From positions 1 to 14,177 of the forward strand of contig DAOWHM010000108.1 in NCBI GenBank assembly GCA_030641425.1: a stretch of DNA of 14,177 bases, in the 5' to 3' direction. This stretch comes from Candidatus Bathyarchaeota archaeon. GTDB taxonomy: Archaea; Thermoproteota; Bathyarchaeia; Bathyarchaeales; SOJC01. Position numbers and translations under genes: made by a program. The notes below the pieces were generated by a model. It was not told the origin of the DNA and made no database searches. It worked only from the letters and a program-made list of their open reading frames with translations. Positions 6,909 to 13,786 of the stretch are shown here, piece by piece; within the stretch, counting starts at the first letter, position 1; each line of letters begins with the position of its first letter.

Positions 6909-7757
6909 GTGAATGTGAGAAGACCATGCCAAGCGGGAAGCTTCTACGCAGGCACCTCAACAATCCTACAGAAGCAGTTAGAAGAATGTTTCACTCACCC
7001 ACTTGGTCCCGGAACACCAACGATCTCGGAGAAAGGCTCCGGAAACATCATTGGCTTAGTCTGCCCCCACGCTGGCTACATATATTCAGGTCCAATAGCA
7101 GCCCATTCATACCACAAACTAGCAGCTGATGGCAAACCTGACATCATAGTGATTCTTGGCCCAAACCACACAGGCAAAGGCAGCATACTGGCACTCATGA
7201 AGGAAGGGGCTTGGAGAACCCCATTGGGAGACGTACAAATAGATAAAGAAGCTGCCACTAAAATCCTACAGCATTCCCAGGTCATAGACATAGATTCTCA
7301 AGCCCACGCTTTTGAACATTCAATAGAAGTTCAGCTCCCCTTCCTACAATATCTATATGGCTCAACCTTCAAATTTGTACCTATAAGCTTCCTCATTCAA
7401 GATTTAGCTTCCTCCCATGAAGTCGGCAAAGCCATCGCTGAAGCTTTCAGTGAGGAAAACGTGCTAATAATAGCCTCTACAGACATGACTCACTATGAGC
7501 CTCACATGGTAGCTGAAGAGAAAGACAAGAAGGCTCTAAAGGCCTTGGAGCGATTAGATGAGAACGAGTTCTATTCCATAATTAAAACTAATCACATATC
7601 TGCTTGCGGCTACGGTCCTGTGGTGTCCTTAGTATCAGCCGCGAAACTCTTAGGAGCCACAAAGTGCCAATTACTCTGCTACAAAACAAGCGGCGACATC
7701 ACTGGGGATCACTCAGCTGTAGTAGGTTACGCATCTGTCGCTCTCACCAGAGAATAG
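6909..7757 (+). CDS. MEMO1 family protein
   Basis: Member of the MEMO family, which shares a fold with LigB-type extradiol dioxygenases; its biochemical role in archaea is not established. The 282-residue product has VCPHAGYIYSGPIAAHSY (His54), VILGPNHTGKG (His87), HSIEVQLPFLQYLYG, ASTDMTHYEP, SACGYGPV (Cys233) and GDHSAVVGYASVAL. His54, His87 and Cys233 align by motif with the metal-binding triad of human MEMO1. The start is GTG at 6909 with GAGG at 6897-6900; a second GTG at 6915 would shorten it by two residues. It sits between rps2 and mevalonate kinase, a neighbourhood seen in several archaeal genomes, so a link to translation or isoprenoid metabolism is possible but unproven. Confidence 0.93.
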   Translation: MNVRRPCQAGSFYAGTSTILQKQLEECFTHPLGPGTPTISEKGSGNIIGLVCPHAGYIYSGPIAAHSYHKLAADGKPDIIVILGPNHTGKGSILALMKEGAWRTPLGDVQIDKEAATKILQHSQVIDIDSQAHAFEHSIEVQLPFLQYLYGSTFKFVPISFLIQDLASSHEVGKAIAEAFSEENVLIIASTDMTHYEPHMVAEEKDKKALKALERLDENEFYSIIKTNHISACGYGPVVSLVSAAKLLGATKCQLLCYKTSGDITGDHSAVVGYASVALTRE

Positions 7758-7800
7758 AATACTCGCTCTAACACAAACTAATAAGATCCGAGTGTACTCT

Positions 7801-7817
7801 CAAAAAGTGTTTTATTA
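7801..7817 (+). promoter_or_regulatory. Possible promoter for the isoprenoid gene block
   Basis: TGTTTTATTA at 7808-7817, preceded by CAAAAAG, resembles a weak archaeal TATA box. A start about 25 bases downstream would fall near 7838, after the ATG at 7832 and before the ATG at 7853, which would make 7853 the working start of mevalonate kinase. The 95-base spacer is the largest between 1115 and 8788. The match is modest and the call is tentative. Confidence 0.3.
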
Positions 7818-7840
7818 GGTCTTCAGCTATTATGCTTTCG

Positions 7841-7845
7841 AAGGA
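7841..7845 (+). promoter_or_regulatory. Ribosome binding site supporting the mevalonate kinase start
   Basis: AAGGA at 7841-7845 ends 7 bases before ATG 7853. The upstream in-frame ATG at 7832 has no comparable site. The GHMP-kinase motif begins almost immediately after 7853, as is normal for archaeal mevalonate kinases. Confidence 0.45.
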
Positions 7846-7852
7846 TGTTCTA

Positions 7853-8788
7853 ATGGGAAGCGGGTCTGGTTTTGGAAAAGTCATCCTGTTCAACGAACAC
7901 TTCGTTGTCCACGGTGTCCCAGGGATTGTTTCCGCGATTGATTCAGTAGCACATGCAGAAGTGAAAGAAGCCGGAGAAGGACTATCTATAAAGGATGAAA
8001 GAAAGGGCGCAATAGGATATACTGAAAAGAAATTAATTCAACAAAAAGAGTCAATAGACCGTATGTTTAAGGCAATGGGAATCAATTCAGAGAAAACTTC
8101 TTTAGAAATCCGATTGGGGGGGAACCTCCCAAGCTTCAGCGGAATCGGCGCATCTGCAGCAAGTAGTGTTGCCATTGCGAGAGCCCTAGCAGAGGAATTT
8201 AAAATGGATCTACCTGATGAAAGAATCAACGAGATAGCCTATGAAGCTGAGAAGGCTTATGCTGGAACCCCCTCAGGCATCGACAATACCGCAGCGACCT
8301 ATGGCGGGTTGATCTGGTTCAAAAAGACTATGACTGGAGGACCAAACATTATCGAGAAACTATGCTTGAAGGAACCAGTTGAAATCATCATAGGTAACAC
8401 AGGAATTGTAGCTGACACCAAAGAAATGGTTGCTGGAGTTGCAGCAAGAAAGCAGAAGACTCCAGAAAAGTACAATCTCCTAGTTAAACATGCAGAAGAA
8501 CTAGTATTCAAAGCAAGAACAGCCCTGAGAGCGTTTGACTTGAGAAAAGTTGGGAAGTTGATGAACGAAAATCACCGTTTACTGCAAGAAATCGAGGTTT
8601 CATGTAGAGAACTTGACCATATGGTGAGCCTAGCTCGAGAACGAGGAGCGCTTGGCGCCAAACTAACTGGTGGTGGCGGTGGAGGCTGTATGGTAGCATT
8701 AACTCCTAGAAAAGATTTACAGGAAAAGGTTGCCGCAGCATTTGAAGAGGAAGGGTTCAAGGTGTTAAGAACAAAAATCGGAGTCTAA
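7853..8788 (+). CDS. mvk: Mevalonate kinase
   Basis: GHMP-family kinase that phosphorylates mevalonate to mevalonate 5-phosphate, the entry step of this isoprenoid block. From ATG 7853 the product is 311 residues. Motif 1 is GKVILFNEHFVVHG (8-21), motif 2 LPSFSGIGASAASSVAIA (92-109), the catalytic Asp is probably Asp144 in TPSGIDN, and motif 3 is GAKLTGGGGGGC (268-279). The N-terminal motif is unusual: mevalonate kinases commonly read APGKVILFGEHAVVYG, whereas here it is GFGKVILFNEHFVVHG. An alternative start at 7832 adds seven residues. The call rests on the motifs plus its neighbours, all later enzymes of the same route; another GHMP kinase is unlikely. Confidence 0.9.
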   Translation: MGSGSGFGKVILFNEHFVVHGVPGIVSAIDSVAHAEVKEAGEGLSIKDERKGAIGYTEKKLIQQKESIDRMFKAMGINSEKTSLEIRLGGNLPSFSGIGASAASSVAIARALAEEFKMDLPDERINEIAYEAEKAYAGTPSGIDNTAATYGGLIWFKKTMTGGPNIIEKLCLKEPVEIIIGNTGIVADTKEMVAGVAARKQKTPEKYNLLVKHAEELVFKARTALRAFDLRKVGKLMNENHRLLQEIEVSCRELDHMVSLARERGALGAKLTGGGGGGCMVALTPRKDLQEKVAAAFEEEGFKVLRTKIGV

Positions 8789-8833
8789 AAAGCAAGGTGA
8801 GAATGAACTCACTAAGACAAGGGAGGGAGAATA

Positions 8834-10144
8834 ATGGGATTTCGAAGTTTCTTGGAAAAACTTGACGCAGAGGGAGAACTAACAAGAATAAGAAAAGAAG
8901 TGTCAACTGAGTACGAGTTGGCTGGAATCATAAATGCCCTACAAGAAAAGCCAATTCTTTTTGAAAAGGTGAAAGAGTCCAACATTCCTGTTGTAGCAGG
9001 TCTCATTTCTTCAAAAAAGCTTGTCGCTAAAGCTCTGAACATAAAACATGAACAATTACTGCATAAGCTATCAAATGCGATAGAAAATCCATTTCCATCA
9101 CCAAATATCGTGAAGAATGGAGAATGCCAAGAGGTTGTTGAGAAAAATGTTGATCTCACAACGCTTCCGATAATGAGATACACCGAGAGAGATGGTGGAA
9201 AATATATAGCGTCAGCTATAGCTATAATAAGAGACCCTGAGTTGGGTAGAAACACATGTTTTCACAGGTTGATGTTGCTGGATAAAAACAGGTTTGTAGC
9301 CAGAATCGTTGAAGACAGAGGAACAGACACAGCCCTCAAAAAATCAGGTGGCGAACTTGACATAGCGATGTGCATAGGGAATTCCTCTGCAGTACTTCTC
9401 GCTGCCTCCACATCTCTGCCAAAAGGTGTTGACGAATTAGGCATGGCAAATGCCCTCGAAAGAACAGAGTTAGTGAAATGCAAAACCATTGATGTCGAAG
9501 CTCCCAAAGACTGTGAAATAGTGCTAGAAGGAAGAATTACGAAAGAAAAGGCACCAGAAGGACCATTCCTGGATCTCACAGGAATTGTTGATAAAGTAAG
9601 AGATCAACCAGTAATAGAAATAAACTGCATTACACACAGGGAAAACCCGATCTACCAAACCATACTTGCTGGAAAAAAAGAACACAGGCTACTGATGGGA
9701 ATGCCCAAAGAACCAACAATCTTCAACGAAGCAAACAAAGTCTGCGAATGTAAAGATGTTTACATAACAGTCGGGGGATGCAGCTGGCTCCACGCAGTCT
9801 TGAAAATCAAAAAAAAGCATGCAGATGATGGAAAGAAAGCTATCAGGGCAGCTTTTGAAGGTCACAAATCATTGAAACACTGCGTAATTGTAGATGAAGA
9901 TATAGATATCTATGACCCGAATGAAGTTGAGTGGGCTATCGCAACGAGATTTCAAGCAGACAAAGACGCAACTATCCTACCAAGACTGCGAGGGTCTTCA
10001 CTTGATCCCTCTGGAGATTTAACTGAAGGAAAGAAAGCGACAACTTGCAAGATGGGGCTGGACGCGACAATCCCCTATAAAGAGACGGGTAAGGGCTTCA
10101 AAAAAGAAGACTACAGAAAGGTTGATCTGAGCAAACTCATGTGA
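8834..10144 (+). CDS. UbiD-family decarboxylase, likely anhydromevalonate phosphate decarboxylase
   Basis: UbiD-family enzymes use prenylated FMN and a divalent metal for decarboxylation. In the archaeal mevalonate pathway described for Aeropyrum pernix, the UbiD homologue converts trans-anhydromevalonate 5-phosphate to isopentenyl phosphate. The 436-residue product shows family landmarks: NTCFHRLML (140-148, with a conserved Asn and Arg), EIVLEGRITKEKAPEGPFLDLTG (228-250, acidic active-site region), a mid-protein HRENPIYQT, and a C-terminal DPSG...KMGLDATIPY (391-415). ATG 8834 follows the strong GGGAGGGAGA at 8821-8830. Its place between mevalonate kinase and the AcnX-type dehydratase is the main ground for the specific call; on sequence alone it could be another UbiD decarboxylase. 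The partner flavin prenyltransferase UbiX is not in the window. Confidence 0.86.
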   Translation: MGFRSFLEKLDAEGELTRIRKEVSTEYELAGIINALQEKPILFEKVKESNIPVVAGLISSKKLVAKALNIKHEQLLHKLSNAIENPFPSPNIVKNGECQEVVEKNVDLTTLPIMRYTERDGGKYIASAIAIIRDPELGRNTCFHRLMLLDKNRFVARIVEDRGTDTALKKSGGELDIAMCIGNSSAVLLAASTSLPKGVDELGMANALERTELVKCKTIDVEAPKDCEIVLEGRITKEKAPEGPFLDLTGIVDKVRDQPVIEINCITHRENPIYQTILAGKKEHRLLMGMPKEPTIFNEANKVCECKDVYITVGGCSWLHAVLKIKKKHADDGKKAIRAAFEGHKSLKHCVIVDEDIDIYDPNEVEWAIATRFQADKDATILPRLRGSSLDPSGDLTEGKKATTCKMGLDATIPYKETGKGFKKEDYRKVDLSKLM

Positions 10145-10148
10145 TCTT

Positions 10149-11345
10149 ATGTACCTCACGAAAAAAGAAGAAAGAATGATGGACGGAGAAGAAGGTTACG
10201 CTGTTAAGAAGTCCATGGAGATTCTTGTTGCCTTAGGAAACATTTATGGCGCGGAGAAACTCATCCGAGTGGGCTCTGTACAAGTGGCTGGCGTATCATA
10301 TCACAATCTCGGAGACGCTGGCCTAGAATTTCTGAATGAATTGGCAGAAGATGGAAAGGTTAAGATACTTACGACTTTGAACCCTGCAGGGATGGATTTG
10401 GAGGATTGGAAGAGGCTCGGGATCGACGAAGAGTTCGCAAGAAAACAGAATCTAGTCATAGATGCCTTCAAGAAGATGGGCATAATTATCTCTTGTACTT
10501 GTACGCCTTACTTGATAGGTAACCTTCCAATATATGGAGAGCATGTTGCTTGGTCCGAATCCTCCGCTGTTACCTTCGTCAACTCTGTTGTTGGAGCAAA
10601 GACAAATAGAGAAGGGGGGCCATCAGCTCTTGCAGCAGCCTTTATTGGAAAAACCCCTTCCTATGGGCTTCATTTAAACGAGCACAGAATACCGGATACG
10701 CACGTGCACATAACTACTAAACTAAGCAACCTCCCCGATTGGGGAGCATTTGGCTACTGTGTCGGCAAAAAAGCAGAAAACAAAATACCATACATAACTG
10801 GCATAACAGAAGCTAGTTTGGACGAGTTGAAGTCTTTCTGTGCTTCAGTCGTGACTTATGGTTCAAAACCCTTATTCTACATAGAAGGGATAACTCCTGG
10901 ATCCGAGAAACATAACCCCCCCGAAGAAACGATAATTATCGGAGACAACGACTTAAGAGAAGCATACGAGAGCATTAACGACGATGTCTCTACTATAGAT
11001 CTAGTCTGCATCGTGTGTCCTCACTGCTCAATCAAGGAAGTCGCTAAAGTCGCAGAACTACTGAAATACAAGACGATATCCTCACAACCCGAGTTCTGGG
11101 TTGCGTGTTCAAGATTAGTGAAGCAGATTGCCGATAAACGAGGCTATACAAAGATAATCGAAAGGGCAGGAGCGAAATTCGCTTGCGACACATGCATGGC
11201 CGTAGCTCCCTTAAAAGGAAGATTTCGATCCGTTGCAACACCCTCTGCAAAAGGATGTTACTACTCAAGGCATAATGGCATGAAGACAAAGATTGGGAGT
11301 TTAGAAAAATGCATAGAAGCAGCTGTGAGAGGAAGATGGAGCTGA
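10149..11345 (+). CDS. Phosphomevalonate dehydratase large subunit (AcnX type)
   Basis: Aconitase-X large subunit. In the archaeal mevalonate pathway this Fe-S enzyme dehydrates mevalonate 5-phosphate to trans-anhydromevalonate 5-phosphate. The 398-residue product has MYLTKKEERMMDGEEGYAVKKSMEILVALG at the N-terminus, SCTCTPYLIGNLPIYGEHVAWSESSAVTFVNSVVGAKTNREGGPSALAAAF (115-165), the cysteine-rich CIVCPHCS (Cys287, 290, 293) and FACDTCMAV (Cys346, 349), ending in a YYSRHNGMKTKIGSLEKCIEAAVRG segment. Cysteines for the Fe-S cluster are plentiful; which ones bind it cannot be told from sequence alone. It begins 4 bases after the UbiD-like gene and overlaps the small subunit, which supports a two-subunit enzyme. 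AcnX also occurs as hydroxyproline dehydratase in bacteria, but no such genes are nearby. Confidence 0.9.
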   Translation: MYLTKKEERMMDGEEGYAVKKSMEILVALGNIYGAEKLIRVGSVQVAGVSYHNLGDAGLEFLNELAEDGKVKILTTLNPAGMDLEDWKRLGIDEEFARKQNLVIDAFKKMGIIISCTCTPYLIGNLPIYGEHVAWSESSAVTFVNSVVGAKTNREGGPSALAAAFIGKTPSYGLHLNEHRIPDTHVHITTKLSNLPDWGAFGYCVGKKAENKIPYITGITEASLDELKSFCASVVTYGSKPLFYIEGITPGSEKHNPPEETIIIGDNDLREAYESINDDVSTIDLVCIVCPHCSIKEVAKVAELLKYKTISSQPEFWVACSRLVKQIADKRGYTKIIERAGAKFACDTCMAVAPLKGRFRSVATPSAKGCYYSRHNGMKTKIGSLEKCIEAAVRGRWS

Positions 11346-11722
11346 AAGGAAGAACCATTTCAAAGGGGATTGCAGAAGGAGAGGCCTTAACCACCTCGCA
11401 ACCAATCTCATTCTACGGGGGGGTAGATCCAAACACTAGCGAAATAATTGAAAAAGGACATGAACTTCATGGAGAAAGAGTTAAAGACAGGATACTGGTT
11501 TTTCCGAATGGAAAAGGATCAACAGTCGGATCGTATACCCTCTACAGAATGAAGAAGAGTGGGATAGCTCCTTCCGGAATCATAAACAGAGAGTGTGAGA
11601 CTGTAGTCGCTGTTGGCGCGATAATCTCGGAGATACCTTGTGTTGATAAGATTGACATTTCAAAAATAGAAACTGGAGATAAAGTCAAAATAACAGATGG
11701 CGTTGTCACTATAAAAAAGTAG
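11336..11722 (+). CDS. Phosphomevalonate dehydratase small subunit (AcnX type, DUF126)
   Basis: Small swivel-domain subunit that partners the large AcnX subunit to complete the dehydratase active site. From ATG 11336 the product is 128 residues: MELKGRTISKGIAEGEAL at the start, FYGGVDPNTSEIIEKGHELHGERVKDRILVFPNGKGSTVGSYTLYRM in the core, and a C-terminal IPCVDKIDISKIETGDKVKITDGVVTI. The GKGSTVGS motif holds the conserved Ser region of the family. The ATG overlaps the large-subunit stop by 10 bases and follows GAGAGG at 11327-11332. An earlier in-frame ATG at 11309 would add 9 residues and is less like known N-termini. The overlap suggests coupled, balanced synthesis. Confidence 0.9.
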   Translation: MELKGRTISKGIAEGEALTTSQPISFYGGVDPNTSEIIEKGHELHGERVKDRILVFPNGKGSTVGSYTLYRMKKSGIAPSGIINRECETVVAVGAIISEIPCVDKIDISKIETGDKVKITDGVVTIKK

Positions 11723-11734
11723 AAAGTTCCACCG

Positions 11735-11810
11735 TTTGACTCAGTCACTGACCAGCGAAATTCATCTGTGTAGTAGCTTCGGTGAACCGAAGAACTTAAA
11801 CTGACTCAAA
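11735..11810 (+). repeat. Nested inverted repeats between the dehydratase and IPK genes
   Basis: Outer arms TTTGACTCAGT (11735-11745) and ACTGACTCAAA (11800-11810) are complementary at 10 of 11 positions. Inside lies a perfect pair CTTCGGT/ACCGAAG (11777-11783 and 11786-11792), able to form a 6-bp stem with a UGAA loop. TGACTCA also appears as a direct repeat in both outer arms. There is no T-run after the hairpin, so a simple terminator is doubtful; an operator or an RNA element upstream of IPK would also fit. The rest of the 118-base gap has no clear TATA box. Confidence 0.5.
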
Positions 11811-11830
11811 AGGTTATGGAGTAAATTATT

Positions 11831-11837
11831 GGAGAGG
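11831..11837 (+). promoter_or_regulatory. Ribosome binding site for isopentenyl phosphate kinase
   Basis: GGAGAGG at 11831-11837 is followed by two consecutive TTG codons at 11841 and 11844, 3 and 6 bases downstream. The second has the more normal spacing. Either choice gives a protein with an N-terminal extension of about 20 residues before the kinase core. Confidence 0.5.
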
Positions 11838-11840
11838 TAA

Positions 11841-12683
11841 TTGTTGCCAGCGAGACAAGAGGCTGAACTAGGATTGAACCGTGAGGATGAAAACTCCTTA
11901 ATTGTGTTGAAGCTAGGGGGCTCGGTGATAACTGAAAAAGAAAGAAACCTAACACCAAACCTCAACTCCATAGACAGGCTAGCTAGGGAGATAGCTGAAG
12001 CCAATGTCAAAGGCTTGATGATTGTGCACGGTGGCGGTAGCTATGGCCATCCACTGGCAAAACAATACAATATCAAAGAAGGCTATAAAGATGCATCACA
12101 AATCGAAGGGCTATTGAAAACCCATCAAACCATGTTAGAATTGAATAAACTTGTTGTGGACTCTCTAATATATCATAATATAGCGGCTTTTTCCGTTGCA
12201 CCATCTTCCTGTGTAGTCACGAAGGCTGGTCGAATCAAAACTTTCTATGACGATGCTCTTCGAATGTTCCTGAAAACAGGATTTGTACCCGTCTTGTTTG
12301 GGGATACAGTTCTAGACACCGAAATCGGGTTTACCATACTCTCAGGGGACCAACTAGTTGCTACACTCGCAACAGAATTCAACGCGACAAAACTAGTATT
12401 CGGCGTAGATGTTGACGGCCTTTATACAACAGATCCCAAGGCTGATGCTTCTGCACAACTAATATCCAACACTACTTTTGAGGAACTGAAGAAGATGATG
12501 CCTAAAATTCGTGGTTCAAAAACAACAGACGTGACGGGAGGCATGTTGGGAAAGGTTCTAGAGATAATAAACATGATGAACGCCAGTATTCAAGTGATTA
12601 TAGTTAACGCCATCAGAGAAGGCAATATTTACAAAGCGTTGAGGGGAGAGAAGGTAGTTGGCACAATAATAAGAGAAGAGTGA
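11841..12683 (+). CDS. ipk: Isopentenyl phosphate kinase
   Basis: Amino-acid-kinase-fold enzyme that phosphorylates isopentenyl phosphate to IPP, the last ATP step of the archaeal mevalonate pathway. The product from TTG 11841 is 280 residues. Landmarks are LKLGGSVITEKE (23-34), VHGGGSYGHPLAKQY (62-76, with the family's active-site His, probably His70), PVLFGDTVLDTEIGFTILSGDQLVATLA (150-177), GVDVDGLYTTDPKA (188-201) and TDVTGGMLGKV (229-239). The first 20 residues (ARQEAELGLNREDE) precede the usual start of the fold and could be over-called, although the only good ribosome binding site is upstream of TTG 11841/11844. A 118-base gap with inverted repeats separates it from the dehydratase, the largest gap within the block; IDI-2 follows after 6 bases. 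Confidence 0.94.
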   Translation: MLPARQEAELGLNREDENSLIVLKLGGSVITEKERNLTPNLNSIDRLAREIAEANVKGLMIVHGGGSYGHPLAKQYNIKEGYKDASQIEGLLKTHQTMLELNKLVVDSLIYHNIAAFSVAPSSCVVTKAGRIKTFYDDALRMFLKTGFVPVLFGDTVLDTEIGFTILSGDQLVATLATEFNATKLVFGVDVDGLYTTDPKADASAQLISNTTFEELKKMMPKIRGSKTTDVTGGMLGKVLEIINMMNASIQVIIVNAIREGNIYKALRGEKVVGTIIREE

Positions 12684-12689
12684 ACTCTG

Positions 12690-13784
12690 TTGCCCAATCA
12701 AATCGAAAACAGAAAAGCAGAGCACATAAAGATCTCCTTGAAGGAGAACGTTCAAGCCAGAGAAATCTGCGCAGGCTTCAACGACATCCATCTAATTCAT
12801 CGAGCACTGCCTGAAATCGACCGTGACAAGATCTCTCTAGCTTCAAGAGTTTTTAACCATAATTTTTCCGCTCCAATCCTTGTAGGAGCCATGACTGGAG
12901 GTACACGAGACGCTGCAAAAATTAACAGCTCACTTGCAGAAGCAGTTGAGGAACTCGGATTGGGGATGGGTGTTGGAAGCCAGAGGGCTGGAATAGAAAG
13001 ACCAGAGTTGGAGTCAACCTACAAAGTCGTAAGGAAGAAAGCTCCTGAAGCCTTCTTGATAGCGAATATTGGCGCTCCCCAACTTGTGAAAGGATATGGC
13101 CAAAGAGAGATTAAGAGAGCAGTAGAGATGATCGAAGCCAATGCTTTGGCTATCCATTTGAATCCATTGCAGGAAGCGATTCAACCTGAGGGCGAAGCAA
13201 AGTATGCAGGAGTTCTTAAACAGATAGAAAAGGTCACCGATGAAATTGATGTTCCGGTAATCGTGAAAGAGACAGGAGCAGGCATATCAGCAGAGGTTGC
13301 GAAAAAGCTCGAAGAAGCAGGAGTACAGGGAATAGACGTCTCTGGAGCAGGTGGAACTAGTTGGGCAGCCGTAGAATATTACCGAGCGGAGATCCATAAA
13401 GACCCATTTCACAAACGTCTCGGTAGCATTTTCTGGGATTGGGGAATCCCTACAGTAGCAAGTTTAGTTGAAGTAAGTCAATCCACAGAAGTAACAGTCA
13501 TAACCTCCGGCGGGGTTCGGACAGGAATAGATGTAGCCAAATCAATTGTGTTAGGCTCACATCTGGCAAGCATGTCAACACCCGTATTGCTTCCAGCAAC
13601 AAAAGGCTCAGATGAAGTAAAGAAAACCTTGCACTTCATTATTGAAGCATTGAGGAACACAATGTTTCTTGTTGGAGCAAACAGCGTGGATGACCTTAAG
13701 AAAGCCCCTGTAGTGATATTGGGAGATACAGCTGATTGGCTGGAGAAACGAGGCTTTAATCCTAGAACATTAGCGAGGCGATAA
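12690..13784 (+). CDS. fni: Isopentenyl-diphosphate delta-isomerase, type II
   Basis: FMN- and NADPH-dependent type II isomerase that interconverts IPP and DMAPP. The 364-residue TIM-barrel protein shows RKAEHIKI (8-15), APILVGAMTGGT (61-72), GMGVGSQRAGIE (92-103), IANIGAPQL (124-132), HLNPLQEAIQPEGEAKY (156-172, including the Gln161/Glu162 pair tied to catalysis and Mg binding in this family), VIVKETGAGIS (190-200), VSGAGGTSW (217-225) and SGGVRTGIDVAKSIVLGSHLASMSTPVL (273-300) of the FMN phosphate site. The start is TTG at 12690, 6 bases after the IPK stop and with only a weak purine-rich site upstream, so reinitiation is likely. The prenyl synthase follows after 2 bases. Confidence 0.95.
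   Translation: MPNQIENRKAEHIKISLKENVQAREICAGFNDIHLIHRALPEIDRDKISLASRVFNHNFSAPILVGAMTGGTRDAAKINSSLAEAVEELGLGMGVGSQRAGIERPELESTYKVVRKKAPEAFLIANIGAPQLVKGYGQREIKRAVEMIEANALAIHLNPLQEAIQPEGEAKYAGVLKQIEKVTDEIDVPVIVKETGAGISAEVAKKLEEAGVQGIDVSGAGGTSWAAVEYYRAEIHKDPFHKRLGSIFWDWGIPTVASLVEVSQSTEVTVITSGGVRTGIDVAKSIVLGSHLASMSTPVLLPATKGSDEVKKTLHFIIEALRNTMFLVGANSVDDLKKAPVVILGDTADWLEKRGFNPRTLARR
13775..13778 (+). promoter_or_regulatory. Ribosome binding site for the prenyl diphosphate synthase GTG start
   Basis: GAGG at 13775-13778, inside the last codons of the isomerase gene, ends 8 bases before GTG 13787. It supports GTG as the start of the truncated synthase. Confidence 0.45.
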
Positions 13785-13786
13785 TA

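Noticed and set aside
8834..10144. UbiD-like protein as a ubiquinone-pathway hydroxybenzoate decarboxylase
   Set aside because: The gene is embedded among mevalonate pathway genes and no other quinone biosynthesis gene is present in the window.
10149..11722. AcnX-type pair as a hydroxyproline dehydratase
   Set aside because: No proline racemase, transporter or hydroxyproline genes are nearby, whereas all neighbours are mevalonate pathway genes.
11777..11792. Intrinsic terminator after the dehydratase small subunit
   Set aside because: The hairpin is perfect, but no T-tract follows, and archaeal termination usually relies on T-runs. I list it as an inverted repeat of unknown role.
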